From Neisseria mucosa (lineage in GTDB: Bacteria > Pseudomonadota > Gammaproteobacteria > Burkholderiales > Neisseriaceae): a stretch of 64,000 nucleotides of DNA. Shown here one piece after another: positions 1 to 10,979 of this stretch; positions within the stretch are counted from its first letter, which is position 1, and every line of letters begins with the position of its first letter. The position numbers and the translations under genes were made by a program. The notes under the pieces are model-generated. The model did not search any database and was not told the origin of the DNA. It saw only the letters and a list, made by a program, of their open reading frames with translations. The DNA lies in contig NZ_CP053939.1 in the NCBI RefSeq assembly GCF_013267835.1, positions 1,798,001-1,862,000 on the forward strand, read 5' to 3'.

Positions 1-743
1 CCGTTACTGCGACAGGCGTCAACAATGTGGACGTTGAGGCCGCCAAACAAAACGGCACGGCAGTGTGCAATATCCGCGCTTACGGCAATGAATCCGTGGC
101 GGAACACGCGTTTATGATGATGATTACCCTGATGCGCAACCTGCCTGCCTATCAGCGCGATGTTGCGGCAGGCTTGTGGGAAAACTCGCCGTTTTTCTGC
201 CACCTCGGCGCACCGATGCGCGATTTGAACGGCAAAACGCTGGCGATTTTCGGTCGCGGCAATATCGGTAAAACGCTGGCAACTTATGCACAGGCTTTCA
301 AAATGAATGTCGTGTTCGCCGAACATAAAAATGCCCAAAGCGTCCGCGACGGCTATGTTTCCTTTGACGAAGCCATCCGCTCCGCCGATGTCGTGTCGCT
401 TAATTGTCCGCTTACGCCGCAAACGGCAAACATGATAGGCGAAGCCGAATTGCAGCAAATGAAACCCGGCGCCATCCTCATCAACTGCGGGCGCGGCGGC
501 TTGGTCGATGAAGCCGCTTTGGTTGCGGCGTTGAAATACGGCCAAATCGGCGGGGCAGGTTTTGACGTGTTGACACAAGAGCCACCACGCGACGGCAATC
601 CTCTGCTGAAAGCCCGACTGCCCAACCTCATCGTCACGCCACACATCGCATGGGCAAGCCAAGAGGCCGCCAACCGCCTGTTTGACATCCTTTTGGACAA
701 CATCAACCGCTTCGTGGCCGGCAATCCGCAAAATCTGGTTTAA
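1..743 (+). CDS. D-2-hydroxyacid dehydrogenase, C-terminal part (start lies outside the window)
   Basis: The reading frame is open from position 3, upstream of any start codon, so the gene begins before the window. It is an NAD-dependent D-2-hydroxyacid dehydrogenase of the glycerate/lactate dehydrogenase group. Visible marks are the ATGVNNVD segment at the very start, the Rossmann motif GRGNIGKTLA, the NCGRGGLVDE stretch carrying the substrate-binding Arg, a TQEPP segment with the catalytic Glu and TPHIAWAS with the catalytic His. The substrate (glycerate, lactate or another 2-oxoacid) cannot be read from this sequence. It ends in a DUS hairpin and converges with gnd. Confidence 0.9.
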   Translation, partial: VTATGVNNVDVEAAKQNGTAVCNIRAYGNESVAEHAFMMMITLMRNLPAYQRDVAAGLWENSPFFCHLGAPMRDLNGKTLAIFGRGNIGKTLATYAQAFKMNVVFAEHKNAQSVRDGYVSFDEAIRSADVVSLNCPLTPQTANMIGEAELQQMKPGAILINCGRGGLVDEAALVAALKYGQIGGAGFDVLTQEPPRDGNPLLKARLPNLIVTPHIAWASQEAANRLFDILLDNINRFVAGNPQNLV

Positions 744-781
744 TCTATGGAAAACCTGTTGATAAGGTTGTGAACAATTTT

Positions 782-812
782 AAAGGCCGTCTGAAACATT
801 CAGACGGCCTTT
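782..812 (+). terminator. DUS inverted-repeat terminator
   Basis: Two uptake sequences head to head give a 14-bp stem with a 3-nt loop, A-tract before and T-tract after, just past the 2-hydroxyacid dehydrogenase. Confidence 0.75.
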
Positions 813-890
813 ATTAATCTTTATTTATTTCATAAAGTTATCTATCAAATACTATAAATTGCTTCATTTTTCATTGTGGATAACCCTATA

Positions 891-923
891 AAAAGGCCGT
901 CTGAAATACTCAGACGGCCTTTT
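891..923 (-). terminator. DUS inverted-repeat terminator of gnd
   Basis: 14-bp DUS stem with 5-nt loop, flanked by AAAA and TTTT, directly after the gnd stop on the minus strand. Confidence 0.75.
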
Positions 924-938
924 GTTTGCCCGGGCAAA

Positions 939-2387
<1,449 letters not shown>

Positions 2388-2870
2388 TTCGTGAAACTCC
2401 GTTATTGATTAATTTTATCAAGCGTAACTCTAGCTGATTTACACGTTTTTAACAATCCTTAACTTTTTAATTTTTTGAAAAGATGCCTTTACGTTTCAGA
2501 CGGCCTTTGCCTTCGAGAAAACAAACTATAAATAAGATTTTAAATAATAAATAGAAGATGATATTGAGTGTTGCCACAGCTTGTTGATAACTTTGATTAA
2601 AACAATTTTTCAAATACTTAGCTGATATTTTTTGATGAGGATAAAGTATGGTCGGCCTTGTTTGCATATGTGGATAAAAATTTTCTGCCGCTTCATTCTG
2701 TGGATAAATTTTCGCCTGTGCACAATCTTAGCTTGTTTTATACTTCTCCAATCGGAACTGATTGAGTAGGGAAATAGTCAAATGGTTTTTTATTTCTGAA
2801 TATTTTCATATTTCCTCTTGTTCAAGTTGGGAAAAGGCCGTCTGAAAATATTTAAATTTATGGAGTGAAT
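2388..2870. other. gnd-ggt intergenic region with two DnaA boxes
   Basis: AT-rich divergent spacer with no credible gene. It holds single uptake sequences at 2495-2506 (reverse) and 2835-2846 (forward) and two perfect DnaA boxes (TGTGGATAA) at 2669-2677 and 2699-2707, 30 bp apart in the same orientation. The promoters of gnd and ggt must lie here, but I could not fix them. Confidence 0.7.
2669..2707 (-). promoter_or_regulatory. Pair of perfect DnaA boxes
   Basis: TGTGGATAA occurs at 2669-2677 and 2699-2707, both reading TTATCCACA on the minus strand. They belong to the wider cluster at 0.9-15.3 kb. Confidence 0.6.
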
Positions 2871-4640
2871 ATGAAATTTTCCTTTGGTATTAAGTTATTA
2901 CCTGTTTTGGTCTTGGCCGCTTGTGCGCAACAGCCGGCTCTGAAACCTCAAGTTGCCCTGCCCTCCGTATCTGTGGATAACCATGCGCCGGAACAAGGGA
3001 CGGGGCTGACCGAGCAGAAATTGATCCGCGCCAAGCATTATATGGCGGCGTCTGCCAATCCGTTGGCGACCGAGGCGGGATACGAGGTTTTGAAACGCGG
3101 CGGCAGCGCGATAGATGCGATGATCGCCATGCAGACGACCTTGGGGCTGACCGAGCCGCAGTCTTCCGGTTTGGGCGGCGGCGCGTTTCTGGTGTATTGG
3201 GACAATAAGGCGAAAAAACTGACGACGTTTGATGCCCGAGAAACGGCGCCGAAAGCGGCAACGCCGGCGCTTTTTTTGGATGAAAACGGCAAACCGATGG
3301 GCTTTATGAAAGCTGTTGTTGGCGGCCGTTCGGTCGGTGTGCCGGGGATTCCGAAGCTGCTGGAAGATGTCCATAAGCATTACGGCAAATTGCCGTGGGC
3401 AAGCCTGTTTGACAAACCGATTGCTTTGGCGGAACAAGGCTTTACCGTTTCACCGCGCATGGCGAAATCCATCGAGCAAAATTTGGAGCCTTTGAAACGT
3501 TATCCGCAAACCGCCGCGTATTTCCTGCCCGACGGCAAGCCTTTGGCAGCGGGAACGGTGTTGAAAAACCCTGAATTTGCGCGTTCCGTACGCCTGTTGG
3601 CGAAAAAAGGCAGTGCGCCGTTTTATCAGGGAATGCAGGCGCAGAATATTGTCCGTGCCGTTACCGGTGCTGTGGATAATCCCGGCAAAATCAGCATGGC
3701 GGATTTGAAAAACTACCGCGTTATCGAGCGCGAACCGGTTTGCGCGCCGTATCGTGAATACGAAGTCTGCGGCATGGGCGCGCCAAGTTCGGGCGCGATT
3801 GCTTTGGGCGAGATTTTGGGCGTCCTGCAAAATCAGGATATGAAGGCGTTAGGCGCGGAAAATATCCACAGTTGGCGCTGGATAGGCGATGCGTCGCGGA
3901 TTGCGTTTACCGACCGTGATTATTATGTCGGCGATCCTGCGTTTGTCAACGTCCCGACCCGCGCCCTGATTTCTCAGGCTTATTTGAAACCGCGTGCCGA
4001 AGAAATCCGCAAGGCTGACAAGGCATTGGAAACTATTCAGGCAGGTAAGTTTGGCAAGGCATACGCGCAAGGCATGGCAGTAGAGCTGCCGTCCACCAGC
4101 CATTTGGTGGTTGTGGATAAAGACGGCAACGTTGTATCGATGACGACTTCGATTGAAAACGCATTCGGTTCGGGGCTGATGGCAAACGGCTATCTGCTCA
4201 ACAATGAATTGACCGATTTCGCTTTCAACCCTGTCGGTGCGGACGGTAAAATCGTTGCCAACAGCGTGGCGGGCGGCAAACGGCCACGTTCTTCAATGGC
4301 ACCGACCATCGTGATGAAAGACGGTAAGCCTTATCTGGCGGTCGGTTCGCCGGGCGGCAGCCGTATTATCGGTTTCGTCGCCAAAACGCTGGTGGCGCAT
4401 ATCGATTGGGGCATGGACATTCAGGCGGCAATCTCCCTGCCGAATATGCTCAATCGCGGCAGCCAGTATGAAATCGAGGAAAAAACCGCTGCGGCGGACA
4501 AAGCGTCAGCATTGGAAAAACTGGGCTACAAAGTCCAAATCCGCGATTTGAATTCCGGCGTACAAGGCATTGTGATCGGCAAAGACGGTTTGCTCGGCGG
4601 TGCCGACCCGCGCCGCGAAGGCAAGGTTATGGGCGATTGA
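2871..4640 (+). CDS. ggt: Gamma-glutamyltranspeptidase, lipoprotein form
   Basis: Cleaves gamma-glutamyl bonds of glutathione and transfers or hydrolyses the glutamyl group. The start is placed at ATG 2871, behind GGAG at 2862-2865; a GTG at 2865 would overlap that site. The 589-aa protein begins with a lipoprotein signal peptide (lipobox LAAC about residue 19), so it is expected to be membrane-anchored. The autoprocessing nucleophile is the Thr of PSTSHLVVVDKDGN, which begins the small subunit; SSMAPTIV and GSPGGSRII are conserved small-subunit motifs. Three perfect DnaA boxes (2972, 3671, 4112) fall inside the gene. Confidence 0.95.
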   Translation: MKFSFGIKLLPVLVLAACAQQPALKPQVALPSVSVDNHAPEQGTGLTEQKLIRAKHYMAASANPLATEAGYEVLKRGGSAIDAMIAMQTTLGLTEPQSSGLGGGAFLVYWDNKAKKLTTFDARETAPKAATPALFLDENGKPMGFMKAVVGGRSVGVPGIPKLLEDVHKHYGKLPWASLFDKPIALAEQGFTVSPRMAKSIEQNLEPLKRYPQTAAYFLPDGKPLAAGTVLKNPEFARSVRLLAKKGSAPFYQGMQAQNIVRAVTGAVDNPGKISMADLKNYRVIEREPVCAPYREYEVCGMGAPSSGAIALGEILGVLQNQDMKALGAENIHSWRWIGDASRIAFTDRDYYVGDPAFVNVPTRALISQAYLKPRAEEIRKADKALETIQAGKFGKAYAQGMAVELPSTSHLVVVDKDGNVVSMTTSIENAFGSGLMANGYLLNNELTDFAFNPVGADGKIVANSVAGGKRPRSSMAPTIVMKDGKPYLAVGSPGGSRIIGFVAKTLVAHIDWGMDIQAAISLPNMLNRGSQYEIEEKTAAADKASALEKLGYKVQIRDLNSGVQGIVIGKDGLLGGADPRREGKVMGD

Positions 4641-4658
4641 TATTGTCGGTTTGACATG

Positions 4659-4696
4659 AAAAAGGCCGTCTGAACTTGGTTTCAGACGGCCTTTTT
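4659..4696 (+). terminator. DUS inverted-repeat terminator of ggt
   Basis: 16-bp stem including AAAAA/TTTTT with a 6-nt loop, 19 bp after the ggt stop. Confidence 0.8.
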
Positions 4697-4785
4697 AGTT
4701 TGGGAAAATATATGGATAAGATGTGTATAAGAATAACGCTAAATTTTAATATTTTTATTTTTCAATAAGATAAAAAGAATGAATA

Positions 4786-4794
4786 TGTGGATAA
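4786..4794 (-). promoter_or_regulatory. DnaA box
   Basis: Perfect TGTGGATAA in the ggt-lpxC spacer. One-mismatch neighbours lie at 4711 and 4722. Confidence 0.5.
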
Positions 4795-4819
4795 TTAATT
4801 GTGGAAAATGACATGATTT

Positions 4820-4846
4820 AGGCCGTCTGAACCTTTCAGACGGCCT
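4820..4846 (-). terminator. DUS inverted-repeat terminator of lpxC
   Basis: 12-bp DUS stem with a 3-nt loop, 29 bp past the lpxC stop on the minus strand. Confidence 0.7.
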
Positions 4847-4875
4847 TCTCATTGGACTGCTTTATCTATTTTTTA

Positions 4876-5790
4876 TCAGGCTGCCGGCAGCTCGTGAAAA
4901 GCGGTGGGCAATTCTTCGTCATCGGCAAACTCAACCCATTCGTAAGCCGTTTCGTCTGCCAAAACGGCACGCAACAGCGCATTATTGATGGCATGACCTG
5001 ATTTGTAACCTTCAAATGCGCCGATAATCGGATGGCCGACAATGTACAAATCGCCGATGGCATCCAGGATTTTGTGGCGGACAAATTCATCGGGATAGCG
5101 CAAACCTTCCGGATTCAAAACGTCCATGTCGTCAATCACAATAGCGTTGTTCAAATTGCCGCCCAGTCCGAGATTATGAGCGCGCATCATTTCCACTTCG
5201 TGCATAAAGCCGAAGGTACGGGCGCGGGCAATTTCATCGATATAGGATTTTCCTGCAAAATCAATCTCAAAAGTGGGCGAGCTGCGGTTGAAAACCGGAT
5301 GGTCGAATTCGATGGTTAAAGTAACTTTAAAGCCGTCGTAAGGTGTAAAGCGCACCCATTTTCCGGTTTCTTTGATTTCAATAGGTTTGAGGATTTTTAA
5401 AAAACGTTTTTGGGCTTTTTGATCGACAACGCCCGCATCTTGCAAAAGATAAATAAACGGCAGGCTCGAGCCGTCCATAATCGGAATTTCGGGTGCGTTC
5501 AATTCAATCAAGGCATTGTCGATGCCGTAGGCAGACAGAGCCGACATAATGTGTTCAATCGTACCGATGCGCACGCCCTTATCGGTAACAATGGTTGAAG
5601 AGAGGCGGGTATCGTTGATCAAATAAGGATTCAATTGGATGACTTCGCCCATTTCCCCGCTCAAATCAGTACGGCGGAACGAAATACCGCTGTTTTCTTC
5701 GGCAGGATGCAAAGTCAGAGCGACCCTTTCGCCCGAATGCAGGCCAACGCCGGTAACGCTTACTGATTTGGCTAAAGTCCGTTGCAGCAT
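4876..5790 (-). CDS. lpxC: UDP-3-O-acyl-N-acetylglucosamine deacetylase
   Basis: Committed step of lipid A synthesis: a cytoplasmic zinc amidase that removes acetate from UDP-3-O-acyl-GlcNAc. The 304-aa length matches the family. Metal ligands are visible as His in IGTIEHIMSAL and as the His/Asp pair of HKILDAIGD; SGHAINNALLRAV carries the late catalytic His. The gene stands alone here, not beside ftsZ as in enterobacteria, and faces gapA across a long AT-rich gap. Confidence 0.97.
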   Translation of the reverse strand: MLQRTLAKSVSVTGVGLHSGERVALTLHPAEENSGISFRRTDLSGEMGEVIQLNPYLINDTRLSSTIVTDKGVRIGTIEHIMSALSAYGIDNALIELNAPEIPIMDGSSLPFIYLLQDAGVVDQKAQKRFLKILKPIEIKETGKWVRFTPYDGFKVTLTIEFDHPVFNRSSPTFEIDFAGKSYIDEIARARTFGFMHEVEMMRAHNLGLGGNLNNAIVIDDMDVLNPEGLRYPDEFVRHKILDAIGDLYIVGHPIIGAFEGYKSGHAINNALLRAVLADETAYEWVEFADDEELPTAFHELPAA

Positions 5791-5912
5791 ATTTGCTTCC
5801 TTTTAAAAAGTCTGATGGACAAATGATACGTTAAAAAGGAAAAAACAAGCCATCATTTTTAATAGTATTTGCCAATATGGACGTTTTGCAGGGATGAACT
5901 TCACGTTTTGAA

Positions 5913-6082
5913 TTATCCACAAGGGTGTGTGAAATTGAAGTGGGTAATTTGGTTTTTATCCACAGGTAAATAGGTAAACTAAGATTTTATCCTTTTTTAT
6001 TCCGACATTCAGTTAGGGTTTGCCTCAAAGATAAAAATTGATTATTGGATTGGTTTTAAAGAAAAATATTCTGTTATCCACA
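5913..6082 (+). promoter_or_regulatory. Three same-strand perfect DnaA boxes
   Basis: TTATCCACA at 5913, 5956 and 6074; start-to-start spacings are 43 and 118 bp. This is the only intergenic group of three in the window. Confidence 0.65.
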
Positions 6083-6350
6083 AAGGATCGGGACCATCAT
6101 CAAAATCATCGTTTTAAAAATTTAAATACTATGATTTGAAGAAAAGACTGTGCTATCAGCACAAAAACGGCAAAATACAGAAAAATAGAACTAAATTTAT
6201 GAAAATCATAAACTTACAAAAAAATTAAGATAAAAAAATGAAATTTATGAAATAAAATACCAAAAAACAGGACTATTTAGACAAATCCGATATTTTCCTA
6301 CAAGCAAGAATTTCACGTTTTGTTTATTTAAATCAAACATTTTAAAAGTA

Positions 6351-6362
6351 ATTACATGTAAT
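6351..6362. promoter_or_regulatory. Perfect 12-bp palindrome upstream of gapA
   Basis: ATTACATGTAAT, 26 bp before the candidate gapA -10 element, is placed where an activator or repressor of gapA could bind. The regulator is unknown; a HexR-type site is one possibility. Confidence 0.35.
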
Positions 6363-6387
6363 TCTAGAAAGTAATTTTATTTCAGGA

Positions 6388-6393
6388 TACAAT
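6388..6393 (+). promoter_or_regulatory. Candidate -10 element of gapA
   Basis: TACAAT lies 46 bp before the ATG. TAGAAA 17 bp further upstream is only a weak -35. Confidence 0.4.
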
Positions 6394-6427
6394 GGCCTTA
6401 CTGAAAAATTTTTCCCATTCCATCTAA

Positions 6428-7444
<1,017 letters not shown>

Positions 7445-7470
7445 AAAATAACGGGCTGAATCAATTAGTC

Positions 7471-7479
7471 TGTGGATAA
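7471..7479 (-). promoter_or_regulatory. DnaA box
   Basis: Perfect TGTGGATAA between the gapA stop and its DUS terminator. Confidence 0.45.
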
Positions 7480-7482
7480 CTC

Positions 7483-7513
7483 AAAGGCCGTCTGAACATT
7501 TCAGACGGCCTTT
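7483..7513. terminator. DUS inverted-repeat terminator shared by gapA and trmO
   Basis: 14-bp stem with a 3-nt loop between two convergent genes; A- and T-tracts on both sides allow use in either direction. Confidence 0.75.
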
Positions 7514-7539
7514 TGTTTGTAGAAAGATTCAATCTGCAA

Positions 7540-8214
7540 TCAAATTGTGGATAGTTTAATCACGGTGGCACATTTGTTTTCTATCCTAAACTGCACTTCA
7601 TAATCCGCAATATTCATTACATAAATCCGTTCGGGAATATCTTGGTAGGCAGGACGGGGATCTTGGGCAATGCTTTGCTCAATAAGATGTTTTTCTTCTA
7701 TGGATAAATGTTCCGCAAGCGTACTTTCTGCCCAGACTACACTCAATTCTTCAGGTTTGCCGCTGACAAAGCCCGATGATGCGCCAGGTTTGGATTCGAC
7801 AAACGGGATGTAGGGTTTGATATCCACTACCGGGGTACCGTCCAACAGGTCTGCACCGCTGCAATAAATGCGGACAGGTTTGCCTGTTTCGATGCGTTCG
7901 AGTTTCAGCAGGGATAAACCGAGATGATTAGGGCGGTGCGGGCTGCGCGTGGCAAATACGCCCATTTTTTGTTTACCTCCGAGCCGTGGCGGACGCACCA
8001 TTTGTGCCCAACCTTCATCCAATACACCGTGGAAAATAAAACTTATCCACACATAGTCGAAATCCTCCAAGCCCCGAACACTGTCTGCGGTAAATTCAGG
8101 AGAGAGTTCAATGCAAATTTCTGCCGCAGGAACCAAGCCGGGTTGGCGGGCAATGCCGAATTTTTGCTTGTAGGGGGAATGAACGGTTGCAATAGGCGTA
8201 ATCGAATAGGACAT
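7540..8214 (-). CDS. trmO: tRNA (N6-threonylcarbamoyladenosine(37)-N6)-methyltransferase TrmO
   Basis: Member of the TsaA/YaeB (UPF0066) family that methylates t6A37 in threonine tRNA using S-adenosylmethionine. The 224-aa protein begins with the family signature IATVHSPYKQKFGIARQPGL and has FATRSPHRPNHLGLS and DLLDGTPVVDIKPYIP, all strongly conserved. Its start overlaps the left edge of a divergent promoter region shared with the nicotinamidase-like gene. One perfect DnaA box (8043) lies inside and another (8219) just upstream. Confidence 0.92.
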   Translation of the reverse strand: MSYSITPIATVHSPYKQKFGIARQPGLVPAAEICIELSPEFTADSVRGLEDFDYVWISFIFHGVLDEGWAQMVRPPRLGGKQKMGVFATRSPHRPNHLGLSLLKLERIETGKPVRIYCSGADLLDGTPVVDIKPYIPFVESKPGASSGFVSGKPEELSVVWAESTLAEHLSIEEKHLIEQSIAQDPRPAYQDIPERIYVMNIADYEVQFRIENKCATVIKLSTI

Positions 8215-8218
8215 AATT

Positions 8219-8227
8219 TGTGGATAA
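8219..8227 (-). promoter_or_regulatory. DnaA box at the trmO 5' end
   Basis: Perfect TGTGGATAA, 5 bp upstream of the trmO start codon, in the divergent trmO/nicotinamidase promoter region. Confidence 0.45.
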
Positions 8228-8287
8228 ATATACTGTGCAAATTGTCATCATATCACAGATGTTTTCCCACATTTTGCAGTCGTAATT

Positions 8288-8296
8288 TGTTATAAT
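8288..8296 (+). promoter_or_regulatory. Extended -10 promoter of the nicotinamidase-like gene
   Basis: TGTTATAAT is a perfect TGnTATAAT extended -10 element, 88 bp before the ATG. No convincing -35 is seen, which is common for extended -10 promoters. Confidence 0.55.
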
Positions 8297-8384
8297 ACAA
8301 AGCATTTATTCCAAATGTCCGAACATGGGCAACAAATGCAAAATTTAAATTATTTAAAATAAAATCAATAGGTTAAATTAATCC

Positions 8385-9020
8385 ATGATTGTTTCTATCG
8401 ATGTAGATGCACAAAAAACGTTTACGCCTTTGTGTCCGAAAGAATTGCCTGTTGCCGAAGGCCATCTGATTGCGGATGAACTCAATGCCCAAGCCGCATT
8501 GGCGGATTTACGCGTGATGACGAAAGATGCGCATCATGTCGCGGCAAAATGGCTTGTGGATAATCCTGTTGATATGTTAAAACCGACGGGTTTACCCGAT
8601 GCGGATTTGACTTGGGTGTCACATGCGATGGTTGGAACATATGGCTATGAGTTGTTGGATGGCCTGCCTTCAGCCAAGGAATACGATTATTGTGTTTGGA
8701 AAGGCGTCGATCCTGAGTTACACCCTTACGGCGCATGTTTTCACGATATTGAAGAAAAGCTCAGTACAGGTTTGATCGAATGGTTGCGCTGTCAAAATGC
8801 AGATACAGTTATTGTCGGCGGCTTGGCAACGGATTATTGTGTGAAGACAACGGTTTTACAGTTGCTTAAAGGCGGGGCTTGGAAAGTCATCGTCAATCAG
8901 GCGGCTTGCCGAGGTATTGCTCCGGAAACGGTTGAATCTGCATGGCGTGAAATGCATTCTGCCGGAGCCATTATTTTAGAAAACGCCGAAGAAATAAAAA
9001 AATACATTAATAATCAATAA
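8385..9020 (+). CDS. Isochorismatase-family hydrolase, probable nicotinamidase
   Basis: Cysteine hydrolase of the isochorismatase fold, most like PncA, which deaminates nicotinamide to nicotinate for NAD salvage. The 211-aa protein shows the N-terminal Asp in SIDVDAQKTF, a VWKG segment where the catalytic Lys belongs, and GLATDYCVKTT with the nucleophilic Cys. The KDAH and PYGACFHD segments could bind the metal or substrate. Substrate identity is inferred from similarity alone. A perfect parS lies between its stop and rfaC. Confidence 0.8.
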   Translation: MIVSIDVDAQKTFTPLCPKELPVAEGHLIADELNAQAALADLRVMTKDAHHVAAKWLVDNPVDMLKPTGLPDADLTWVSHAMVGTYGYELLDGLPSAKEYDYCVWKGVDPELHPYGACFHDIEEKLSTGLIEWLRCQNADTVIVGGLATDYCVKTTVLQLLKGGAWKVIVNQAACRGIAPETVESAWREMHSAGAIILENAEEIKKYINNQ

Positions 9021-9039
9021 ATTATATTTAAAATTCTGT

Positions 9040-9055
9040 TGTTTCACGTGAAACA
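9040..9055. promoter_or_regulatory. parS centromere site (perfect)
   Basis: TGTTTCACGTGAAACA is an exact match to the 16-bp palindromic ParB-binding consensus. It lies in the short spacer before rfaC. parS sites cluster around bacterial origins, so this marks the origin-proximal chromosome arm. Confidence 0.85.
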
Positions 9056-9066
9056 TTTTCCAAAAT

Positions 9067-10035
9067 ATGAAGATTTTACTTGTCCGCTTGTCCAGTATGG
9101 GCGATTTAATTCATACGTTGCCCGCAGTTGAAGATTTGGCGCGACAATGTCCTGAGGTAGAGCTCCATTGGCTGTGTGAGGCAGGGTTTGCAGATATTGC
9201 CCGCTTACATCCTTTTGTCAAAAAAGTTCATGTAATGAAATGGCGGCAATGGCGCAAGCACCTTTTTCAGGCTGAAACGTGGCGTGAAATAGGCCATCTG
9301 AAAACGGATTTACAGGTTGAATCTTTTGATTTTGTTTTAGATAGCCAAGGACTGATTAAAAGCGCATGCTTTGCCAAAATGGCGAAATCCCCTATTTACG
9401 GTTTAGATAAACACAGCGCGCGTGAAAGTTTGGCTGCCCTTGCGTACAACAAAACATTTGCCGTGCCGAAAGGTAAAAATGCGGTTTGGCGAAACCGTGA
9501 GTTATTCGCCCAAGTTTTTGGTTATACAATGCCTGAAACGCAGGTGTTTGGTTTGTCGGTTCCTGAATCAGGCTGTCTGAAAAATGTGCAATCCCCTTAT
9601 TACGTTGCTTTGCATGCAACCAGTCGCGACAGTAAATTATGGCCGGTAGAACACTGGCGTGCATTATTGAAAAAGTTGAATGAAAAACGACGATACACCG
9701 TATATCTGCCGTGGGGAAATGAAACCGAAAAAATGCGTGCCGAACAGATTGCAAGCGATTTACCGTTTGCTTTCGTCTGCGACAAAATGAATTTATTACA
9801 GGCTGCATTTTTATTGAAAAACGCAGAGGGTATTATTGGTGTAGATACCGGATTGTTACATCTTGCCAATGCGTTGGAAAAGCCTGTCGTTGGAATTTAT
9901 ACGGATACAGATCCGGCCAAGACCGGCGTTCAAGTTTCGGTTTATGCAAAAAATTTAGGCGGTATCGCTCAAATTCCCAATGTTGACGAGGTTTACCAAA
10001 CCTTAATGGATTGTGTTGCAGTATACGGTAAATAA
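9067..10035 (+). CDS. rfaC: Lipooligosaccharide heptosyltransferase I
   Basis: Adds the first heptose to Kdo in the inner core of lipooligosaccharide, on the cytoplasmic face of the inner membrane. The 322-aa protein is a GT9-family enzyme: it starts MKILLVRLSSMGDLIHTLPA, has DSQGLIKSA near residue 97 and the C-terminal donor-binding block GVDTGLLHLANALEKPVVGIYT. Genes on either side are unrelated, so it is probably transcribed with the nicotinamidase-like gene or alone. Confidence 0.95.
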   Translation: MKILLVRLSSMGDLIHTLPAVEDLARQCPEVELHWLCEAGFADIARLHPFVKKVHVMKWRQWRKHLFQAETWREIGHLKTDLQVESFDFVLDSQGLIKSACFAKMAKSPIYGLDKHSARESLAALAYNKTFAVPKGKNAVWRNRELFAQVFGYTMPETQVFGLSVPESGCLKNVQSPYYVALHATSRDSKLWPVEHWRALLKKLNEKRRYTVYLPWGNETEKMRAEQIASDLPFAFVCDKMNLLQAAFLLKNAEGIIGVDTGLLHLANALEKPVVGIYTDTDPAKTGVQVSVYAKNLGGIAQIPNVDEVYQTLMDCVAVYGK

Positions 10036-10079
10036 TTGTTGGGGAGTTGGATTTATTTTCTGAGTAAATGCTTTAGAAA

Positions 10080-10088
10080 TGATATAAT
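10080..10088 (+). promoter_or_regulatory. Extended -10 promoter of etfBA
   Basis: TGATATAAT matches TGnTATAAT exactly. It leaves a 5' leader of about 125 nt before etfB, in which I see no riboswitch. Confidence 0.5.
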
Positions 10089-10219
10089 TCCGCTCTATTT
10101 GCCAAGATTTATATAAATTTGGTTTTGTCATGTTGGTGAAAACCGGATTGGATTTTATACAAAGAATGTATCAAAAGCAGTATGCTTGATTTGATGAACA
10201 TTCTTTTTAGGAGAATTGA

Positions 10220-10969
10220 ATGAAAGCACTGGTCGCAGTAAAGCGCGTAGTGGACTACAACGTCAAAGTTCGTGTGAAAGCCGATGGTTCCGATGTGGAT
10301 ATCGGTAATGTCAAAATGTCGATGAACCCGTTTGATGAAATCGCGGTAGAAGAAGCTGTCCGTTTGAAAGAAGCCGGAAAAGTAAGCGAGATTGTTGCTG
10401 TTTCTCTTGGCGAGAAAAAATGCGAAGAGACGTTGCGTACAGCTTTGGCGATGGGTGCCGACCGTGCGGTTCATGTTGAGACTGATGCGAAATTGGAGCC
10501 TTTGGCCGTTGCAAAATTGCTGAAAGCTGTTGCGGATAAAGAAAATCCGCAAGTTTTACTGCTGGGCAAACAGGCAATTGACGATGATGCCAACCAAGTT
10601 GCCCAAATGCTGGCTGCGTTGTTGAATGCGGCTCAAGGTACTTTTGCATCAAAAGTGCAAATTGAAGGTGAAGAGGCATTGGTAACCCGTGAAATTGACG
10701 GCGGCGAAGAGACTGTTGCGTTGAAGCTGCCTGCAGTCATCAGTGCGGATTTGCGTTTGAACGAACCACGCTTTGTCAAACTTCCTAATATCATGGCGGC
10801 AAAGAAAAAACCTTTGGAAAAATTAAGTCCTGCCGATTTGGCTGTGGATATTTCTCCGCGTTTAAATACCGTGAAATTTGCCGAACCTAAAGCACGTCAA
10901 GCCGGTGTGAAAGTGGCTGATGTTGCCGAGTTGGTTGAAAAGCTGAAAAACGAAGCCAAAGTGATCTAA
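10220..10969 (+). CDS. etfB: Electron transfer flavoprotein, beta subunit
   Basis: Small subunit of the heterodimeric FAD/AMP protein that passes electrons from acyl-CoA and similar dehydrogenases to ETF-quinone oxidoreductase. The 249-aa length is typical. It begins [20 protein letters not shown] and has the ETF-beta signature around [35 protein letters not shown] lies 7 bp before the ATG. etfA follows after 10 bp, an operon arrangement. Confidence 0.96.
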   Translation: MKALVAVKRVVDYNVKVRVKADGSDVDIGNVKMSMNPFDEIAVEEAVRLKEAGKVSEIVAVSLGEKKCEETLRTALAMGADRAVHVETDAKLEPLAVAKLLKAVADKENPQVLLLGKQAIDDDANQVAQMLAALLNAAQGTFASKVQIEGEEALVTREIDGGEETVALKLPAVISADLRLNEPRFVKLPNIMAAKKKPLEKLSPADLAVDISPRLNTVKFAEPKARQAGVKVADVAELVEKLKNEAKVI

Positions 10970-10979
10970 GGAGTATGAA

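Noticed and set aside
2467..2667. 66-aa frame in the gnd-ggt spacer
   Set aside because: It translates a DUS and AT-rich spacer; no ribosome site.
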